Origin: Artocarpus heterophyllus | Taxonomy: Eukaryota; Streptophyta; Magnoliopsida; Rosales; Moraceae | Length of the DNA: 64,000 nucleotides | NCBI GenBank assembly: GCA_025403435.1 | Contig: CM046327.1 | Location: 12,268,218-12,332,217 of the forward strand | Direction: 5' to 3' | Part shown: positions 44,340 through 58,278 of the stretch, piece after piece | How the letters are laid out: each line of letters starts with the position of its first letter | Position numbering within the stretch: position 1 is the stretch's first letter | Position numbers and translations under genes: made by a program | Notes under the pieces: model-generated | Databases searched by the model: none | What the model saw: only the letters and a program-made list of their open reading frames with translations | Told to the model about the DNA's origin: nothing

Positions 44340-46376
44340 TGTTAGACATGTATGCCCTAAGGAGTAAAAATGTAATAAGTTTTTGGAGATATTTTTATCA
44401 ATAAAGAATTTATTCATTATTTATATACCAAATCTTGTCCTCTTTATGTTCATATTTATTGAATGTATATTAAGCAAACAATAGTCTAAGACTGTCGATC
44501 TAAACCTTAAGAATTGGACATATGATGGACGGATCATGTAGAAGACACGATCCTTATGGTGATGGTCTAAATCATACGATCCGCGATCGAAAGAATAAAG
44601 TTGGATGCTTAATTCATGCAAAGATTGTTATGTTTTCTATATCCCTTTTAGGAGATGGTTTGTCTTGACCATCAGAGGTGGACTTCGTGAATAGAAATAT
44701 TGGTACGTTGTCATAAGTGATGATATGTTAGATCGGGACATAAAGTGAATTGATTTAGATTAATAATTATGTCTCGACAAATCGATTCACTTTAGGCAAT
44801 CATTTGTGTTGTATCTTAATCCTGAGATGAATAGTGGGTCTGTTGTCTTGGCTTATGTCTTTTGATGTACCAAAGGGTGACACCCACATCTTAATAGTGG
44901 TATGCATGCTGGTACGTTGGAGGCATGACTCTTGATAGCTTAGACCTATTATTCATAGATATGGAATCCATAGCTCCTCTTTAGGAGTAATGATATCCTC
45001 TTATATGCGTTATCCTGTAATTGGAAAACTGGAGCGCTCAACCATTTGGATACATAGGTGTAACCGAATGGTATACTGTCATTGGATAGTAAGGTTTTTG
45101 ATAGTGAGATAATGGAACATAAGATAAATATAATCGGGAAGATAAGACAGAACTTATCCTTAAGCTGATTATGGATTATCATATGAGGATACGATACATT
45201 ATGATATGTCATGGAGACTTAGCTATACAAGCTTCGTAATTCTATGTAGTTCGAGAGTGCAGCTCCAAGCTTTTAGTGGAGTAGCATTGGAGTTGATAAT
45301 TATGAAATATATATCTGGGATATTGGGTTTCATAATTATCAGGAGCTTGAACTATATAGGTTCATTTGGTCTCCTTTGCTAGCTCACAACATCCTATAAC
45401 GACACGGCGTGCTTTTCCAATAATAGATGACTTATGTCAGATTTATTAGATTGGTTGAAATTTGAAAGAATCAAATAATTCATGTTTGTTTATCGATTGA
45501 ATTAATTTTGTGATAAAAAAATTAATTCAAGATAAACTTGTTGAATTATAAGGATCAGATAATTCTTGTCTGTTTATCGGTTGATTTAATCTTAGATAAC
45601 TTAGATCAAGATAAACTTGTAGAATTATTGGGAATTGATTTATTTTCTTAGAGATTATCTATATAAAGTTGTTTTGATCAGATAACTTCTCTATTGGGTT
45701 ATTTGAATTAAAACTAAGACTTTATCCTATAGAATCTCGGGTGAAAGATAAAAGATTCGTGAGATTTTTTATTTGACAGTTCAGCCTGCAAATAGACATG
45801 TTCGGCCGGCCAATGGGACCTGTTCGGCCTGCCGATCAAGTGGTTCGGCCTACCGATCAGCAAAGGATAAGATCATGCATTTTTATGCGAATCTTATCAG
45901 ATATTAATCTGAACTTGATTCTATTTCAACTTTTTAAGACCTAATCTGATAAGGACTGACCCCAAGACCAATCTCTATATAAAGGTAGTAAGTCTTAAGA
46001 GTTACTCAGATCAGTTGAGAGATTAACAGTGACACTCTATTGGTGAGAATCTGAAAAACTCCATGAGAGCTTTTGTTCACAAATCACAAATACTTGCTTT
46101 GAGTTCTCTTAATTGGTTGGAAGGAAAGTCACCTAGTGGAAGAGCTGTACGTGTGAGACCACACTCACTCTAGTCGTGGAAAGAGAATAGCAAAGAAGAC
46201 CAATTGGTTGAGGCTCTTCTGGAACGTTATTTCTCTTCACGTTTTGCAAGGGTTCTTTGGCACACAAAGGTTAGTAAGATCTGGTTAATTTATGCATATA
46301 GCGTGTCAAACTTGTGTTTTGAAAAATACTCTGATGTAAGATTTTTAAAATCCTGCTATGCACTCTTTTTCCAACA
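44340..46376 (+). repeat. Copia 3' LTR
   Basis: Starts TGTTAGACATG and ends CCAACA, 2037 bases. TATA box TATATAAA is at 45976-45983. It has four minisatellite units, one fewer than the 5' LTR, which by itself accounts for nearly all of the 23-base length difference. Confidence 0.92.
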
Positions 46377-49300
46377 AGTATACTTTCCTATCTCACAACA
46401 TAACATTTGAATTTTCACAAAATCATAGCATAATATATAGTGCACAAGACACACGTTCATGTATAATATATATTTTTATTTAAACATCCATATTAAAATA
46501 TTATTCATTTCATATTTAAGGGCCCAAGTATTACACTATTAACATCATAGACGTGCTGTCATGAGAGAAGCAAGGTAATTAATTTTAAACCAAACATAAC
46601 AAGTTTAATTTTTTAGACTTCATAAACATAAACATAGGGTGTGCAATGTTTAATTAAGTGATATATATATATATATATATAAACTTTCTTTAAATACTTA
46701 TCATAATCGTAAAATCATAAAGATGAAAACATCCTTGAGGAAATTCATCGTAAAAGGTTTTGAAAGAAGAACGTTTGTTCACAAATCTTTAAGCATAAAC
46801 ATTTCTTAACATTTTTCAAATTTTATCAAGTTGTAGGTGAGAATGTATTTATATGACTTGCTAGCTTACTAAACCATTAGTTAGTTGTTGTAGCTGTGGT
46901 TCTCAGTGTGATCATATTTGAAGTGTCCATGTCAATCATTTATATAATGTATGAAATTGAAATTCATGTTTATAATACCATTAATGTAGTCCTTCATCAT
47001 TCAACATCATATTTAATGAAATAAAATATTTTTAATTCATAAACATACACTTAGAGTTGAGAAACATATAAGCAGCAAACCTGACATTTATTCACTTGGA
47101 GAATTAAATCTTAATTCATAAGCCAAATAAAAGTATAAAACTGCTTCTATAATATAGCTAACATATAAAAACATCACTCAAATTTCTTCTCTTAAAAATA
47201 TTAATTCAAAATATCTTTTTAAAACTTTCTAAACATTCAAGTAAATCTGACAGTCATAACAACTGATTGACCTTTAATGATTTTTCCCCTTATATATTAC
47301 AATTCATATACAATTTGATCATGAAAAATTGCAAGGATAAAAAACTAATACATATATATAACCCTCATATTTTTCCTTAGTCATAAAAATATCATTTGAT
47401 AATTTAAATATAAACCACACGATCAATACCACAAGATCTGCTAGCAAACATTGGGCAGTAAGCTGACCTTATTAAAAATTATATATTTAATACTTTATGT
47501 GATAAAATACTTTATAAATATTACCACATATAATAGATACATAAAAGTATAACATATCTAAAATTCAGCTTTAAATAAGTTCAAAATAATTCAAAACACA
47601 TATTTGAACTTGGAGATAAAATTAACTTCAAGCACGTTAAGCAGTGAATATCCTTAAATTAACATTTTCTAAAACAATAAATAAAATCGCTATGACTCTT
47701 TAAATTTTATGACAGTCTGTATACATATATAACTACAACATCAGAAAAACTTTTGTTGTAAAATCAATTCATTTAGCTATAATAAAAAGTTGTTGAATCT
47801 AGAAATAATGAACATATAAGTTTGACAACAGCAGGGACATAACTTAAAGAAAGTTCAAGAACTCATAAACTATTTATTGGATAACCAAGAAATTTTCCAA
47901 ATTACAATGTAACATGTAAATAGACATCTTTATGAGATTTCATTAGAATCAAGGTTCCTTTGTCTGTCAAGAATAGATTATATTTTCTTAAAACTTCATA
48001 GATCAACAATAATTTGATATTGAGCAGTAGAGAATGAAAATTCAATATCAAATCATATAATGCACCAAATCTCATGAAATTTTACAAAACAATATCTAAC
48101 ATATATATAGACATCATACTAAAATTTCACAAAGACTAAAAAGTTGCAGACAAAGTTATAGGAGTCAGAATCCAAGAAAAATCATAAAAGCCTATTATTT
48201 TCATTCAATAAACTAGAATTATTCTCAAACATTCAACATAAAAATCAAAACAATATTGATTTATCAATTCATGACCTTATGTTCAAGATACACAAAATAT
48301 ATCAAATTATAATAAACGTTGTCTTTTATAAATCATTAGAATTTCTAAACATACCTTTTAGTCTTGAGTTCTATAAGAAAGAAGGCCTCCAAAAAGTTTA
48401 AATTTCAAAATATAGTTGTGAAAGACTTAGAGAAGAATAGGAATGATAAGAGTTTGGGAGAAAACAATAAAGAATGGAGGAGCATGATTAGATGAATAAT
48501 TATGGTGAGAGAGTTGCATCGTGAGTTTTATGATTTGAATTCTTTTTTCTTTTTCTTTTTTTACTAGTTTAATGCGTAGGGTGAAACATGATTGATACAT
48601 AGAATATAAAATGTATATATTTTTTTAAATAATGAAGTGCCAAAACACTTACCTAAAATACAATTATTATAATGTATATATGCATACAACACATAACCTA
48701 ATATATAGCACTAATTGTAAATGGTCTTATACGGCAACTCCATCTTCACATGCTCCACTATTATATTAGATACATATTATTTATATATTCATACTTATAT
48801 TTATATATATATACACATTAGGCATTATATCTATATTATATAAAATGATTAACTTTATATATTACATATGTATTTATATACGAGGAAGGAACGAAATGTA
48901 AACATGAACATATGTATTTATATCTATATATTAATTAAACAATTAACTAAATCCAATAACAAACAAAATAGCACACAATTATCATAAAATCACAAGCGTT
49001 ATAAAAATAAGAAATTCATGTGCAAGAAATAACTTGAAGGCATGCTGTGACATTGATAAAAATTAAATTCATTATATCTATAATAATTTTTGACATAAAC
49101 TTCTCGAGCATATCGATCCCTCGTGGCTATCACCTATGACATTTTTAAAGTTCGTATTTTATATTGTGAGATAGGAAAGTGTATTTACTAAGCTTACGCT
49201 TGCTTAGTTTTATATTGTATTGCAGGCAAAGGTAAAAGACATATAAAATGTTTCCTTTCTAACTCCTGGAACTTCTTGGTAGTGGCTCCGTTGCATGCCT

Positions 49301-50938
49301 TATTTCATAGGGAAACAAAATCATGCCATGAAAAGGAACTAATGACTCCAACAATGAATTTATTTTAATGTTCTTTTCCATACAAATTATTTTGGAACCT
49401 TGCTTGTTTTATATTTCCTATGAACTTTTAAATATTTTGGGACTTTTTAGAGTTTTTGGTCTTTTATGTGTTTGAAGATTATGCTACGTTTCCCTCAATA
49501 TGACTGTTTAAACTATATATAAGTATTTTCTTAAATGTTCAAAAAATATATGTTTTTCCTAGGATATTTGCTTGGGTATAAATGTTTTACTTGAATTGTT
49601 TATTCTTACAATAATGATTTAAGCAAAAAAAAAAAAAAAAGAAACGATCATTGTGATGTCCATAAGGGGATGTTACAGTTCTAAACCAAACCATTCCGAA
49701 CCTATACAACCATCGGACCTAGCTTTCATATGTTATAGAGTAAAGCAGAAATATGTTACATTTAAAAGCTCTCACATCCTATAATTTACGGTTTAAACTA
49801 TTGTGGGTTTAAATTTTTTCCCAAACACCCAATAAGTTTGAGAATTTTATTTGGCTATAACGTTTACAAGTTTGTTCATACAACTTTTAAAGAAGATTTA
49901 TTACCTCTTTTTAAATTCAAAAGTGTCGGTTTAGCCAGTGTGTATACATATATATATATGTATGTATGTATGTATATACTAGTTTGTAAGCACTTGTTAA
50001 TGCATGTCTAGTTAAGTTGTTGATTTTTTTTTACCTGCTATTTTAGAAGATTACAAGAAAAAAAAATACTTAAGTAAGGTTTTTTTTAGAAAAATTATTT
50101 TAACAAATACATCGTATTTAAGGAAAAAAGATCTTAACAAAAAAAATCATTTTTCGTATAAAATTAGTATGATGTATATATGTAAAAAGATAATGATTAA
50201 AAGGGCTTGAAGAAAATGAAATGGTTAAGGATGAGGTATATATGTAAAAAATGATGATTAAGAGGGAAAAAATGATGATTTAGAGGGCCTAATGAAAAGG
50301 AAACCGTTAAGTACAACATATAAGAAAAAATAAATTACTTCAGCATGAAAAAATAGAGAAATTGTATTCGTTTAAAAAAATATATATTTAAAAGACTTGA
50401 GTAAAATAACATTTAAGTGATGACTTATTTGTAAAAGTTTATTTTAATAATAAATTATAAAATAATTTATAAGACTATTATCAATAAATTGAGAAGCAGA
50501 GGAGCAAAATTTGAATGGAGAATCATTTGGAAAAAAATAAATTCATAAGGACAATTGACAAAATAATTAATTTAATAGGATTGCATTTATTTTAAAGGGG
50601 TACAAGGGAAAAAAAGAGAAAAACATTTGAAAGAATAAATTCATAACGACAAGTGACAAAAAAATAATTTAATAGGATATATTAAATAAATAATATTTAA
50701 AAAGGAAAAAGAAAAAAAAAGAAAAATAAAATAGTATCATCATCACTTACATCCATCACCAATGACATCTCATAAGCGTCATCACCTTAGCTCCAAAATG
50801 TCTGTGTAGTAACCAAAGAAAGGAAAAAAAAAAAAAGAAAAAAAATGAAAAGAAGACACTTTCCGCCATAATGGCAACGTTCTGATTGAAAAGGGTATAG
50901 TGATTGTTTGCACTTATGTATTATATATATTAGATTAG

Positions 50939-50975
<37 letters not shown>

Positions 50976-51711
50976 ATAGACTTCCATCTCCCTGTCGAGT
51001 TTTTTGGTTTTTCTTTTCTTTTTCTTTTTTTTTTTTAACTTAGAGGTTACGAATTCAAACTTTTCGTCTTTTTTTAAAGACGTGTGTAATTTATCGTTAA
51101 ACTATGCTTACACCTACATCTCTGTGTTAAGTTTTGATTCTTGTGATATTATTTTTCTAATTTATATACAATATAAATGTTAATTGGTTGTTAATGTATA
51201 ATTAATACTAACACATTAATAAAAACACACATATATAAAAATACTAACATATTAATAAAAACACACATGTATAAAAATAGATCTTACAAATATATTGTTT
51301 TCTTTGGATATACTTTAAAATATATTGTTTTTCTTTGGGTATACTTAAAAATAGAACTTATAAATATATTTTTATCTTTTTTTAATTTTGAAGAGATATA
51401 TTTTGTTTTTCTTTAGGTATCCTAAAAAACAATTTTTGGTTTTCAACTCTAAAAAATAGATGCAAATTTTAGTAGCTAGCTAAAACACTACATCCTATAT
51501 AAAAAAAAAAAAAAGAGAAAAAAAGGAAACAAATGTAAAAATAATAATAATAATAATAAATTGATAAATTAACGTGAAACCAACTTTTCTTTCTTATCGT
51601 ATTTAATGGAAATAAGGTTTTGATAGATTGAGTGAAAGACATCAGTCCCTTATATCATATCTTCTTACAAGTTGAAAGCCTATCACATCTTAACCAAAAA
51701 AAAAAAGACAG
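46377..51711. other. Long AT-rich non-coding region
   Basis: No gene, RNA or domain is visible. There is a 28-base imperfect inverted repeat, TACTTTCCTATCTCACAA near 46379 against TTGTGAGATAGGAAAGTGTA near 49165. (AT)n runs lie at 46662-46681 and 50941-50972, and a TATG repeat near 49940-49976. TGTAACATCCCC, read on the minus strand from 49676, is a typical LTR start, so part of the stretch may be an old gypsy LTR. I could not find the partner. Confidence 0.45.
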
Positions 51712-51838
51712 TTCTATACAGCCCGATAGGGCAACTAGCCGGGCCCCTCACAAAGGTGGGCCCCATCATATGATGCACATGGTAGGGCTCACTTCTGTGA
51801 GGGCCCGGCTTGTTGCCCAATTGGGCTCAAAAGAGTTT
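51712..51838. mobile_element. Small hairpin MITE (or hairpin locus)
   Basis: The left arm (CCCGATAGGGCAACTAGCCG, GGCCCCTCACAAAGGTGGGCC) pairs with the right arm (GGGCTCACTTCTGTGAGGGC, CCGGCTTGTTGCCCAATTGG) as an imperfect inverted repeat of about 45 bases per arm. The centre is ATCATATGAT. It is a GC-rich island in AT-rich DNA. Confidence 0.78.
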
Positions 51839-53072
51839 TTCTAAAAAAAATTACTTTCCACCAAAATGTTGTAGTTTTGGTCGAAAATGCTCCACATTGT
51901 CAAACATTGACACTTAAATACATAGCATAGATTCAATTAAAAAAAGAGAAAAACTATAAGGAGAGACATGGAAAAGTATCGTCAATGAGAGATAATCTAA
52001 AAGAGGGCATTAAATGGATTAATGGTTGCGCCTCACATTTTAATTGTTGAAAATTTGAGTTTGGTGTAGGGAATTTTATGAGTAGTTGTGATGTTTGTTA
52101 TGATTGATGCCCTTAAAGCATGTGATATTTTTTTGTAAGAGATACGTTATCGATTAAAAAAAAGTGAATATTTCATTATATTTGAGTGCATGTGTTATGA
52201 ATACTTTATGAATATTATTAAAGTTCTATAATTATTTATGTAATATTAAATATTGTATATAAGTGTTGATGTTTAAAATGATTAGTATTATATGATTAAT
52301 TATTATAATTTATTATTTAATTAAACGTCACTATTATAAGTTATTTTCATTGAGAATAAAATGACCTTATTTGAACCTTTAATGTAGTGAATCATTAAAT
52401 AAATACATTACACATGATGAGATTATATATGACCGAGACATGACGTGATAATAGATGACTAAATAATTTTATTAAAATATAATAAGTTATAATCACATTG
52501 ATTGATTGTGATACATAAAATGATCTTAATTTTAAATTATTAACATATTCCTATTTATGAAATTATATATTTTGATTTGCTTTGTATGGACGTAAGAATC
52601 AAGATTAAACGCATTGCAGTTCCTCAACAACCTTTGTGCCAAGTCGATCTACCATGAGACCAGTACAATCCTAGCATATACTTTTTGCTGTACAATAAAA
52701 GTTACCAATGTGGAGTCTAATCTGTAATTTCTAACATTATCCGGACAGCAATCTGTCACCGGACCTAATTTTGTGTCCGAATGAAGAATTTTCAAGAGTT
52801 CAAAAGGCACCTGAAAAAATTCATCACTTGATAGTTCTGCAAAAAAAAAAAAAAAAAATTCAATGTCTATTTCAGGTTTGCAAAAATGTCACAACATGCA
52901 AAGCACAGTACATGGACTGAAACAAGAACTCAAACTACCATACCAACTGTCCTCCCAAAAATATCTCATCTGTGAGCTATGACATGATATAAACTTATTG
53001 AAGCTATATAGAACTTGATTTTAGCTAAATCGCATAATAGAATTGGGTGAAATGCTGCTCCACAAAACAGTT
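51839..53072. other. Non-coding region, including the GEM-like gene 3' UTR side
   Basis: AT-rich and without frames. The part nearest 53072 should be the 3' UTR of the minus-strand GEM-like gene. I could not pick a poly(A) site. Confidence 0.5.
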
Positions 53073-55949
53073 TCAAGCAGACTGTAAGATGCGGCCTTCT
53101 AAAGCTTCCCGTAGGCATTTGACAGCCCCATCATAGTTTAAGAAGCCCATGAACCAAAATTCATGATTATCAACAGAGATAACCTGTATATACTTTTCAT
53201 AGGGTTTGGACCTGCATGATGATGGATTTACCGCTTTGAGTTGATGTAATGGGATGACAACCTATTAACAGTGGCATGATAGATTAGAAAGAAAACAGTA
53301 CCAAAATATTGCAGCTAAAAATCATGAAAACAAGGGAAATTAAAAAAAATTAAAAAAGAGAAACTGCAGAAAAGCATATTTAAAAAAATATTTGCAAAAT
53401 TGAAGAAAACACTGTCATGAGGTAGTTCCAGATAGAAAATAACAAAAGAGAAAGAAACAATGAAATTATTCACTCAATTACTGGAAAGAGAATGAGAGAC
53501 AACAGAAGAAGCTATACATTAAAATTACTAGAAAAAGAGTGAGAGACAACAAACGAAGCTATACATAAACTAAATAGCTAAAAAGGCGCAGGAAAGACGA
53601 AAACTTGCTTTTTTCTCTGTGATAGCAACACACCACCTGTAATCAGCAACCACACATTTTGCCATTCAATTTAAGAGCATCACTGCTTGAAAACATGTTT
53701 CTTTCCCAAAACAACTCCTATTGTTTTCTTCCTGCCTTGTTTTGCAAATTTATATAGAGCAGAAGAGAAAACTCAACTAAATCTAGTGCTGCAGGGCATA
53801 GTCCTATGTTTTTTTTTTCTTTTTTTTAGTGTTGCTGGAAGAGCTGACTAAAACTACAGAAAAAGATCATTTACAAGTCAAAACCGGATTAAAAAAAAAA
53901 GGATTTCACTCAAGAAATCGTTGGGCGCTTAAAATTCCAAACACTCTGGAGATTTACCCTCAATATGAGCATATGGGGACACGTTTAATATACCTTATAA
54001 TAGCTCCATTCAGTTTGGTTGCCAGCTTTGTATGAAAGAGGATTATCACTACAGTATGCAAGCTTTGCTGTAGAAACATATAGAATTCCCATAACAGGAC
54101 CTGCTGATGTGGATAGGTAACATGCATAAGAATTTCGGAGTTGCTCCTCCGGAACTGTCTCAAATGTCTGTCGAAAGATCTTCTCATATCCGCCTTCTGC
54201 TAAGACCTTTGTCCCCTGTGCAATTCTTCCCAAGGCAGCATCAGAAAAACTAGGGCCCGTTTTCACTAATTGTAGAGACAAAGGAGCCCATTTCAGCACT
54301 TTAATAATGTTTCTCAAGTACAGAATCATTTAGAATTAGGAAATCCTAAAATTAACACATGACCAAATGGCAAATATAGATTTGTAGTGGAAAGAAGAGA
54401 TGGAGGGAGTGTGGAAAGAGATATTGCACTCCTCCATCTTTCACATAAACCATATAGCTCAAACAAGATCACATGAAACTAAGAGCAATAGTGTTAAGAG
54501 TTCACTTGTCAACGACCCAAACAACCTTTAATTTTGGTACCCAGGAGACTTGCTAAATAAGAATTTGAATTTAGGATCAACAGTTTTCAAATAAGTCGTG
54601 GTACACATAGTGAACATGAGATCCCCGCCTAAATAAAACAGAAAAATTCAGGACAACCAGAAAAATGAGAAAGCAAATTGATGAAGAACAGTCTTATTCT
54701 ACGTGCTTTCAAATATGCACCTATGCATAGTTAACAAGCAACAAAGAAGATTTGATATTCTGATGCTATATCACCCTTGATAGATTGTAATTCGTTAGCT
54801 ACATGAAATCAGTGGCAAAGAAAAATGTCCATGATTTCTTCGAAAGATTTTTCCCCATTCTAATTAACAAGTGAGGAACATCAACTAGCCATTTGCGCGT
54901 ATTAAACTTCCCCCAAACTCTTTCTTTGTTGCATCTAATAAAGCAATAAAAAACAAAGCAAACAAAGCAAAACAAACAAAAAGGACAAGCAAACCATGAT
55001 AAGAAAGAACATTATCAAACATTTGAACTAACGTCAAAGCAATTCAATCATTTATCTCCATTATAATAATTACACAAAACAGCAACAATTTAATCAAATA
55101 GTTTTTCTATGACACTGGAGTTTGGCGACCTACGGTATTCTCCAGTGTAATAGAAAAAGTAAAACTTTCACAACATAAATTTATTTCCAAAGAACGTAGT
55201 TGTTCATTGATTGCCTGAATTTTTCAATTTTTAATAAGCCAAACTAAAGTCATAATCTTATCTCCAACCTAAAAAGCAACTAATTCATGTCCAAACAAGC
55301 GGATTACAATTCCACGAATTCAAACTCAACGTGAATTCTAAGTGTGTGTGTGTGTATAAACTAAAATCGATTAAAGCAAGTTCAATTGTAATCAGACTAC
55401 TAGAGAACAAAAGAAATGGAAAAAGACATCACAACTCACAGTGCTGCCATGTGTTTCTCGCGAGATCCTCAGCCTCCTTCGTCGCTTCTCCCACACTCTT
55501 CCCCCACCTCCCAACCACATTTCTCACCGACGAAAACGTCTCTGAAAGCAAAAGTTCAGAACATTCATACGCATGTGCACACATATACGATTACAAAATA
55601 CGTATTGTACGCGTAGATACGCACCTTTGAAGGAGAATGAAGACGAAGTCGCAGGTGAAGAGGCGATGTAGGAATTGGATCCGTCAGGGGAAGTATTGCT
55701 GTAAGTAGATTCAGACACCAAGTCGGGGCTCCAACGGACCGATTTCTTCGATCCCGACGGCGATCGATTCGACGATTGATCGGCCTGGTTCTCGGCCTGG
55801 TTCGGCGACTGAGTTTGCGATCTAACCGCGAGACCGCCAAATCCTCCATCGCCGTTCGCAGCCTTGCCTGCCTCCTTTAGATCTGGATTCCGATCTTCAG
55901 CCGGGTCTCGGGGCTTCTTCTCGGTCTCCGACGGCTTGGGCCCCTCCAT
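53073..55949 (-). CDS. GEM-like: GEM-like GRAM-domain protein, four exons
   Basis: Exons are 55625-55949, 55440-55541, 53994-54265 and 53073-53261. All have GT-AG borders and phases that join cleanly into 295 residues. Residues 1-105 are polar and disordered, with a [14 protein letters not shown] motif. The second exon gives a Trp-containing helix ([20 protein letters not shown]). The GRAM domain fills exons 3 and 4: [99 protein letters not shown]. Length and order match Arabidopsis GEM, a GL2 expression modulator that links cell division with epidermal fate. The start is the ATG at 55949, because the frame upstream has no ATG. Which member of the small family this is cannot be settled here. 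The gene appears intact. Confidence 0.92.
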
Positions 55950-56934
55950 TTTCTCGAAGCTTCGAGACAATGTCGCAGGCGCGTGAAGCGGCGCGTTACA
56001 GAGGTTTTTTTTTTTTTTTTTTTTTTAACAAATGGTACGAGGGATTCGAATTTCTTGGTTCGGGTTTTTAATTTGAGGATTTTTTTTTCGTCTTTCTTTT
56101 GTTTGAATAATTTACTTTTTGAAGTTTGAGACGCTTTTGAAAACTGGATTGATGGACGGGTTTACCGATGAGGACGCCAGTGGCTTCCACAGCAGTCCCA
56201 CGTTTTTAGCGCCAAAGAGAGCCCCAGCAAGGGCAACAACGTCATTACGAAGACTGGAGAGCCTGTTTCTGTCCTTTCACCTCTTTCTTTTTCTTTTTTT
56301 TTGTTTTTCTTCTCTTCTTTTTTATTTTTTATTGGCTTTTTTAAAAGAAAATTGCTGCAAAAGTTCTGTGTCCATTTTTTTGGACGTTCACCAGGAGTTT
56401 TTTTTCGTTTTCCTTTCCAAGGGAAGGGAGGAAGGGTGCGAAAAACTGCTATAATAGGGCATATGAATTTGAAAGGGTTGAAATTTCAATCCATCCTTGA
56501 GGGTCTATTTGGTAGGAGCGTTGGAAGAATGGAAGAATGGATGAACTAGGAGAGGAGGAAAGTGTGAAGAAAGGCAAAAATTGAGAATTTTCACAAAGTT
56601 ATTTAGTATGATAAGAAAGAAGTTTGTATTTGTCCATTCTCTTCATTCTCTTGTTTAGTGTTAGTTTGGAATGGAAAAGGAAGGATTTAGTTTTGGTGAT
56701 AAAATTACAAATTCACCTTTATCGTAGGAATATTAGAGGTCAATTTGATAGCATTTTTAAAATATGTGAAAAATAATTTTATTTTAAAAATGATAATGTT
56801 TAAAAAATTGTGCTGAGAGTATTTTTAAAATTTTTATTTTAAAAAACGTGTAAAAATATTTTTAAAGATTTTCAAAACGAAACTAAACTAGGCTTAAATT
56901 TCAAATATTAAATATTTTTTTAGAGGAAAAAATT
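55950..56934. other. Promoter side of the GEM-like gene and AT-rich flank
   Basis: Contains a T22-like tract just upstream of the GEM-like start (about 56006-56027), CT-rich stretches near 56270-56340, and AT-rich sequence. The 111-codon plus-strand frame at 56119-56454 is low-complexity and I do not accept it as a gene. Confidence 0.45.
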
Positions 56935-58278
56935 AGTTTCATTTTGAGAAGCAGCGAGGCAAATCACCCAGCACCGCTTGAGAAATACAAGAGGAAATGG
57001 CAAAGTCCCAAAACAAAGAAACAGAAGAGGATAGCCCTCTTTTGGCAAGCAAATGAGCAATCAAATTACAATGTCTAGGAATAAAACATAATTGGCATAA
57101 ACTACAGTTAAGGGAAAGATCATTGATATGTTTCACTATTGGAGCAAAGTCTGCAAAAAGCTGCAGAGAGACCATGTCTTGGATGACTGCTTTGGAGCCG
57201 ATTCCACAATGATGGAAGAAAACTTGAGCATCAAGGCAAGGTTAAGGCCCATCCTCACAGCAAAAAGTTTAGCTAGATGGGCATTAAAGGAACCTGTCAC
57301 ACGTTTCTGAAAAACAGCTAAGACCATTCCTGAGTGGTCTCTAAAAACTCCTCCGACCCCAATTCGTTCTAATTCCAGGACATAAGAAGCATCAATATTC
57401 AGCTTAATAAAACCAGAAGGAGGGGGACCACTTTAGAGGGGGAGAGGGGATGGCCTAAGGAGGGGAGCTATGAGTAGATTGGGAGCTCTTAAATTTAACC
57501 AGATAAAAAGATGCCCATTCAACAAGGCTACTTGAACTATGTGAGTTTTCTATTAAAGAGTTTTTTTATTTCTGTCCATCCAGATACACCAGAGGAGCAC
57601 AAAAAGGAGGTCCATGTCTAATGAAGGCATGATAAGGAACAAGGACCTATAGAGATTGCAGAAGTGAGGTTTGAGCTTGATTTCCAACATATAGGAAAAG
57701 GAGGAAATGGACAAAATGGCCTGGACTAAGGGACACGACCAAAGGGCATGGAGAGGGGTCTCAACTTTGTTTCCACATCTAGAACACAGAGGAAAAGGAA
57801 TACTTTTCTTTAAGAACATAGAGGAAGCCGTGGGAAGGAAACCATGAAAAGCCTTCCACATGAAAATTTTGACCTTTGGGGGACCTGGGAGTTCCAAAGA
57901 ACTTTCCACCGATTGACATGTAGATTTGGGGTTGAGCCACCTTCAGACGAGAGGGAGTAACGAGCCTATTTGTAATCGAATTTGTTGGAATAATTACTCT
58001 TTTTTGTCAAAATGCCATATAATCTTATCTGCTTGGGGAGCAATACCAAGTAGAATCTGCATGATCTCCTACACATCAACCTGCCAAGACACTTGAGAAA
58101 GTTTGTAAGTGTCCCAAAGCTCCGAAGTGGGGGAGATAAAATCAGCAACCTTATAATCATTGTATGCACTAAGGTGGTTGGTGATAGGCATGAATAGACT
58201 GGGCCTTGGAAGCCACGAATAGCCAAAAGCCTTAATGCTTTCGCCATCCCTAACTTTGCCATCTACATCCCTATTGGG
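56935..58278 (-). mobile_element. L1-type LINE 3' fragment, decayed
   Basis: On the minus strand the order is VRDGESIKAFGYSWLPRPSL and a VADFISPTSELWDTYKLSQV-like segment. Next comes the zf-RVT region (PGPPKVKIFMWKAFHGFLPT, CSRCGNKVETPLHALWSCPL), then RNase H (FNAHLAKLFAVRMGLNLALM, NLIAHLLAKRGLS). Stops and frame changes lie between the parts. The fragment is cut at 58278 by the start of the gypsy element. Confidence 0.85.

Larger units (their letters stand above)
32285..46376 (+). mobile_element. Full-length Ty1/copia retrotransposon with a nested insertion
   Basis: Two direct LTRs of about 2 kb bracket a primer-binding site, a gag-pol frame in the order gag, protease, integrase, reverse transcriptase, RNase H, and a polypurine tract. 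That order defines Ty1/copia. The element is dead: many in-frame stops, one late frameshift and a 4.4-kb element inserted in pol. The five bases flanking it (TATAT left, AGTAT right) do not match perfectly, so the target duplication has eroded or the ends recombined. By eye the LTRs differ at about ten positions in their first 165 bases, so the insertion is old. Confidence 0.93.

Noticed and set aside
32280..46381. Perfect target site duplication for the copia element
   Set aside because: The flanks TATAT and AGTAT agree at only three of five positions, so I did not call one.
46377..51711. tRNA, snRNA or organelle DNA insert
   Set aside because: I searched by eye for tRNA arms and conserved organelle gene motifs and found none; the region is simply AT-rich.
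55949..55970. Longer GEM-like protein starting seven codons upstream
   Set aside because: The upstream codon is TTG, not ATG; the first ATG in frame is at 55949.
56119..56454. 111-codon plus-strand frame upstream of the GEM-like gene
   Set aside because: Phe/Leu-rich product of T-tracts, with no domain or conservation evidence.
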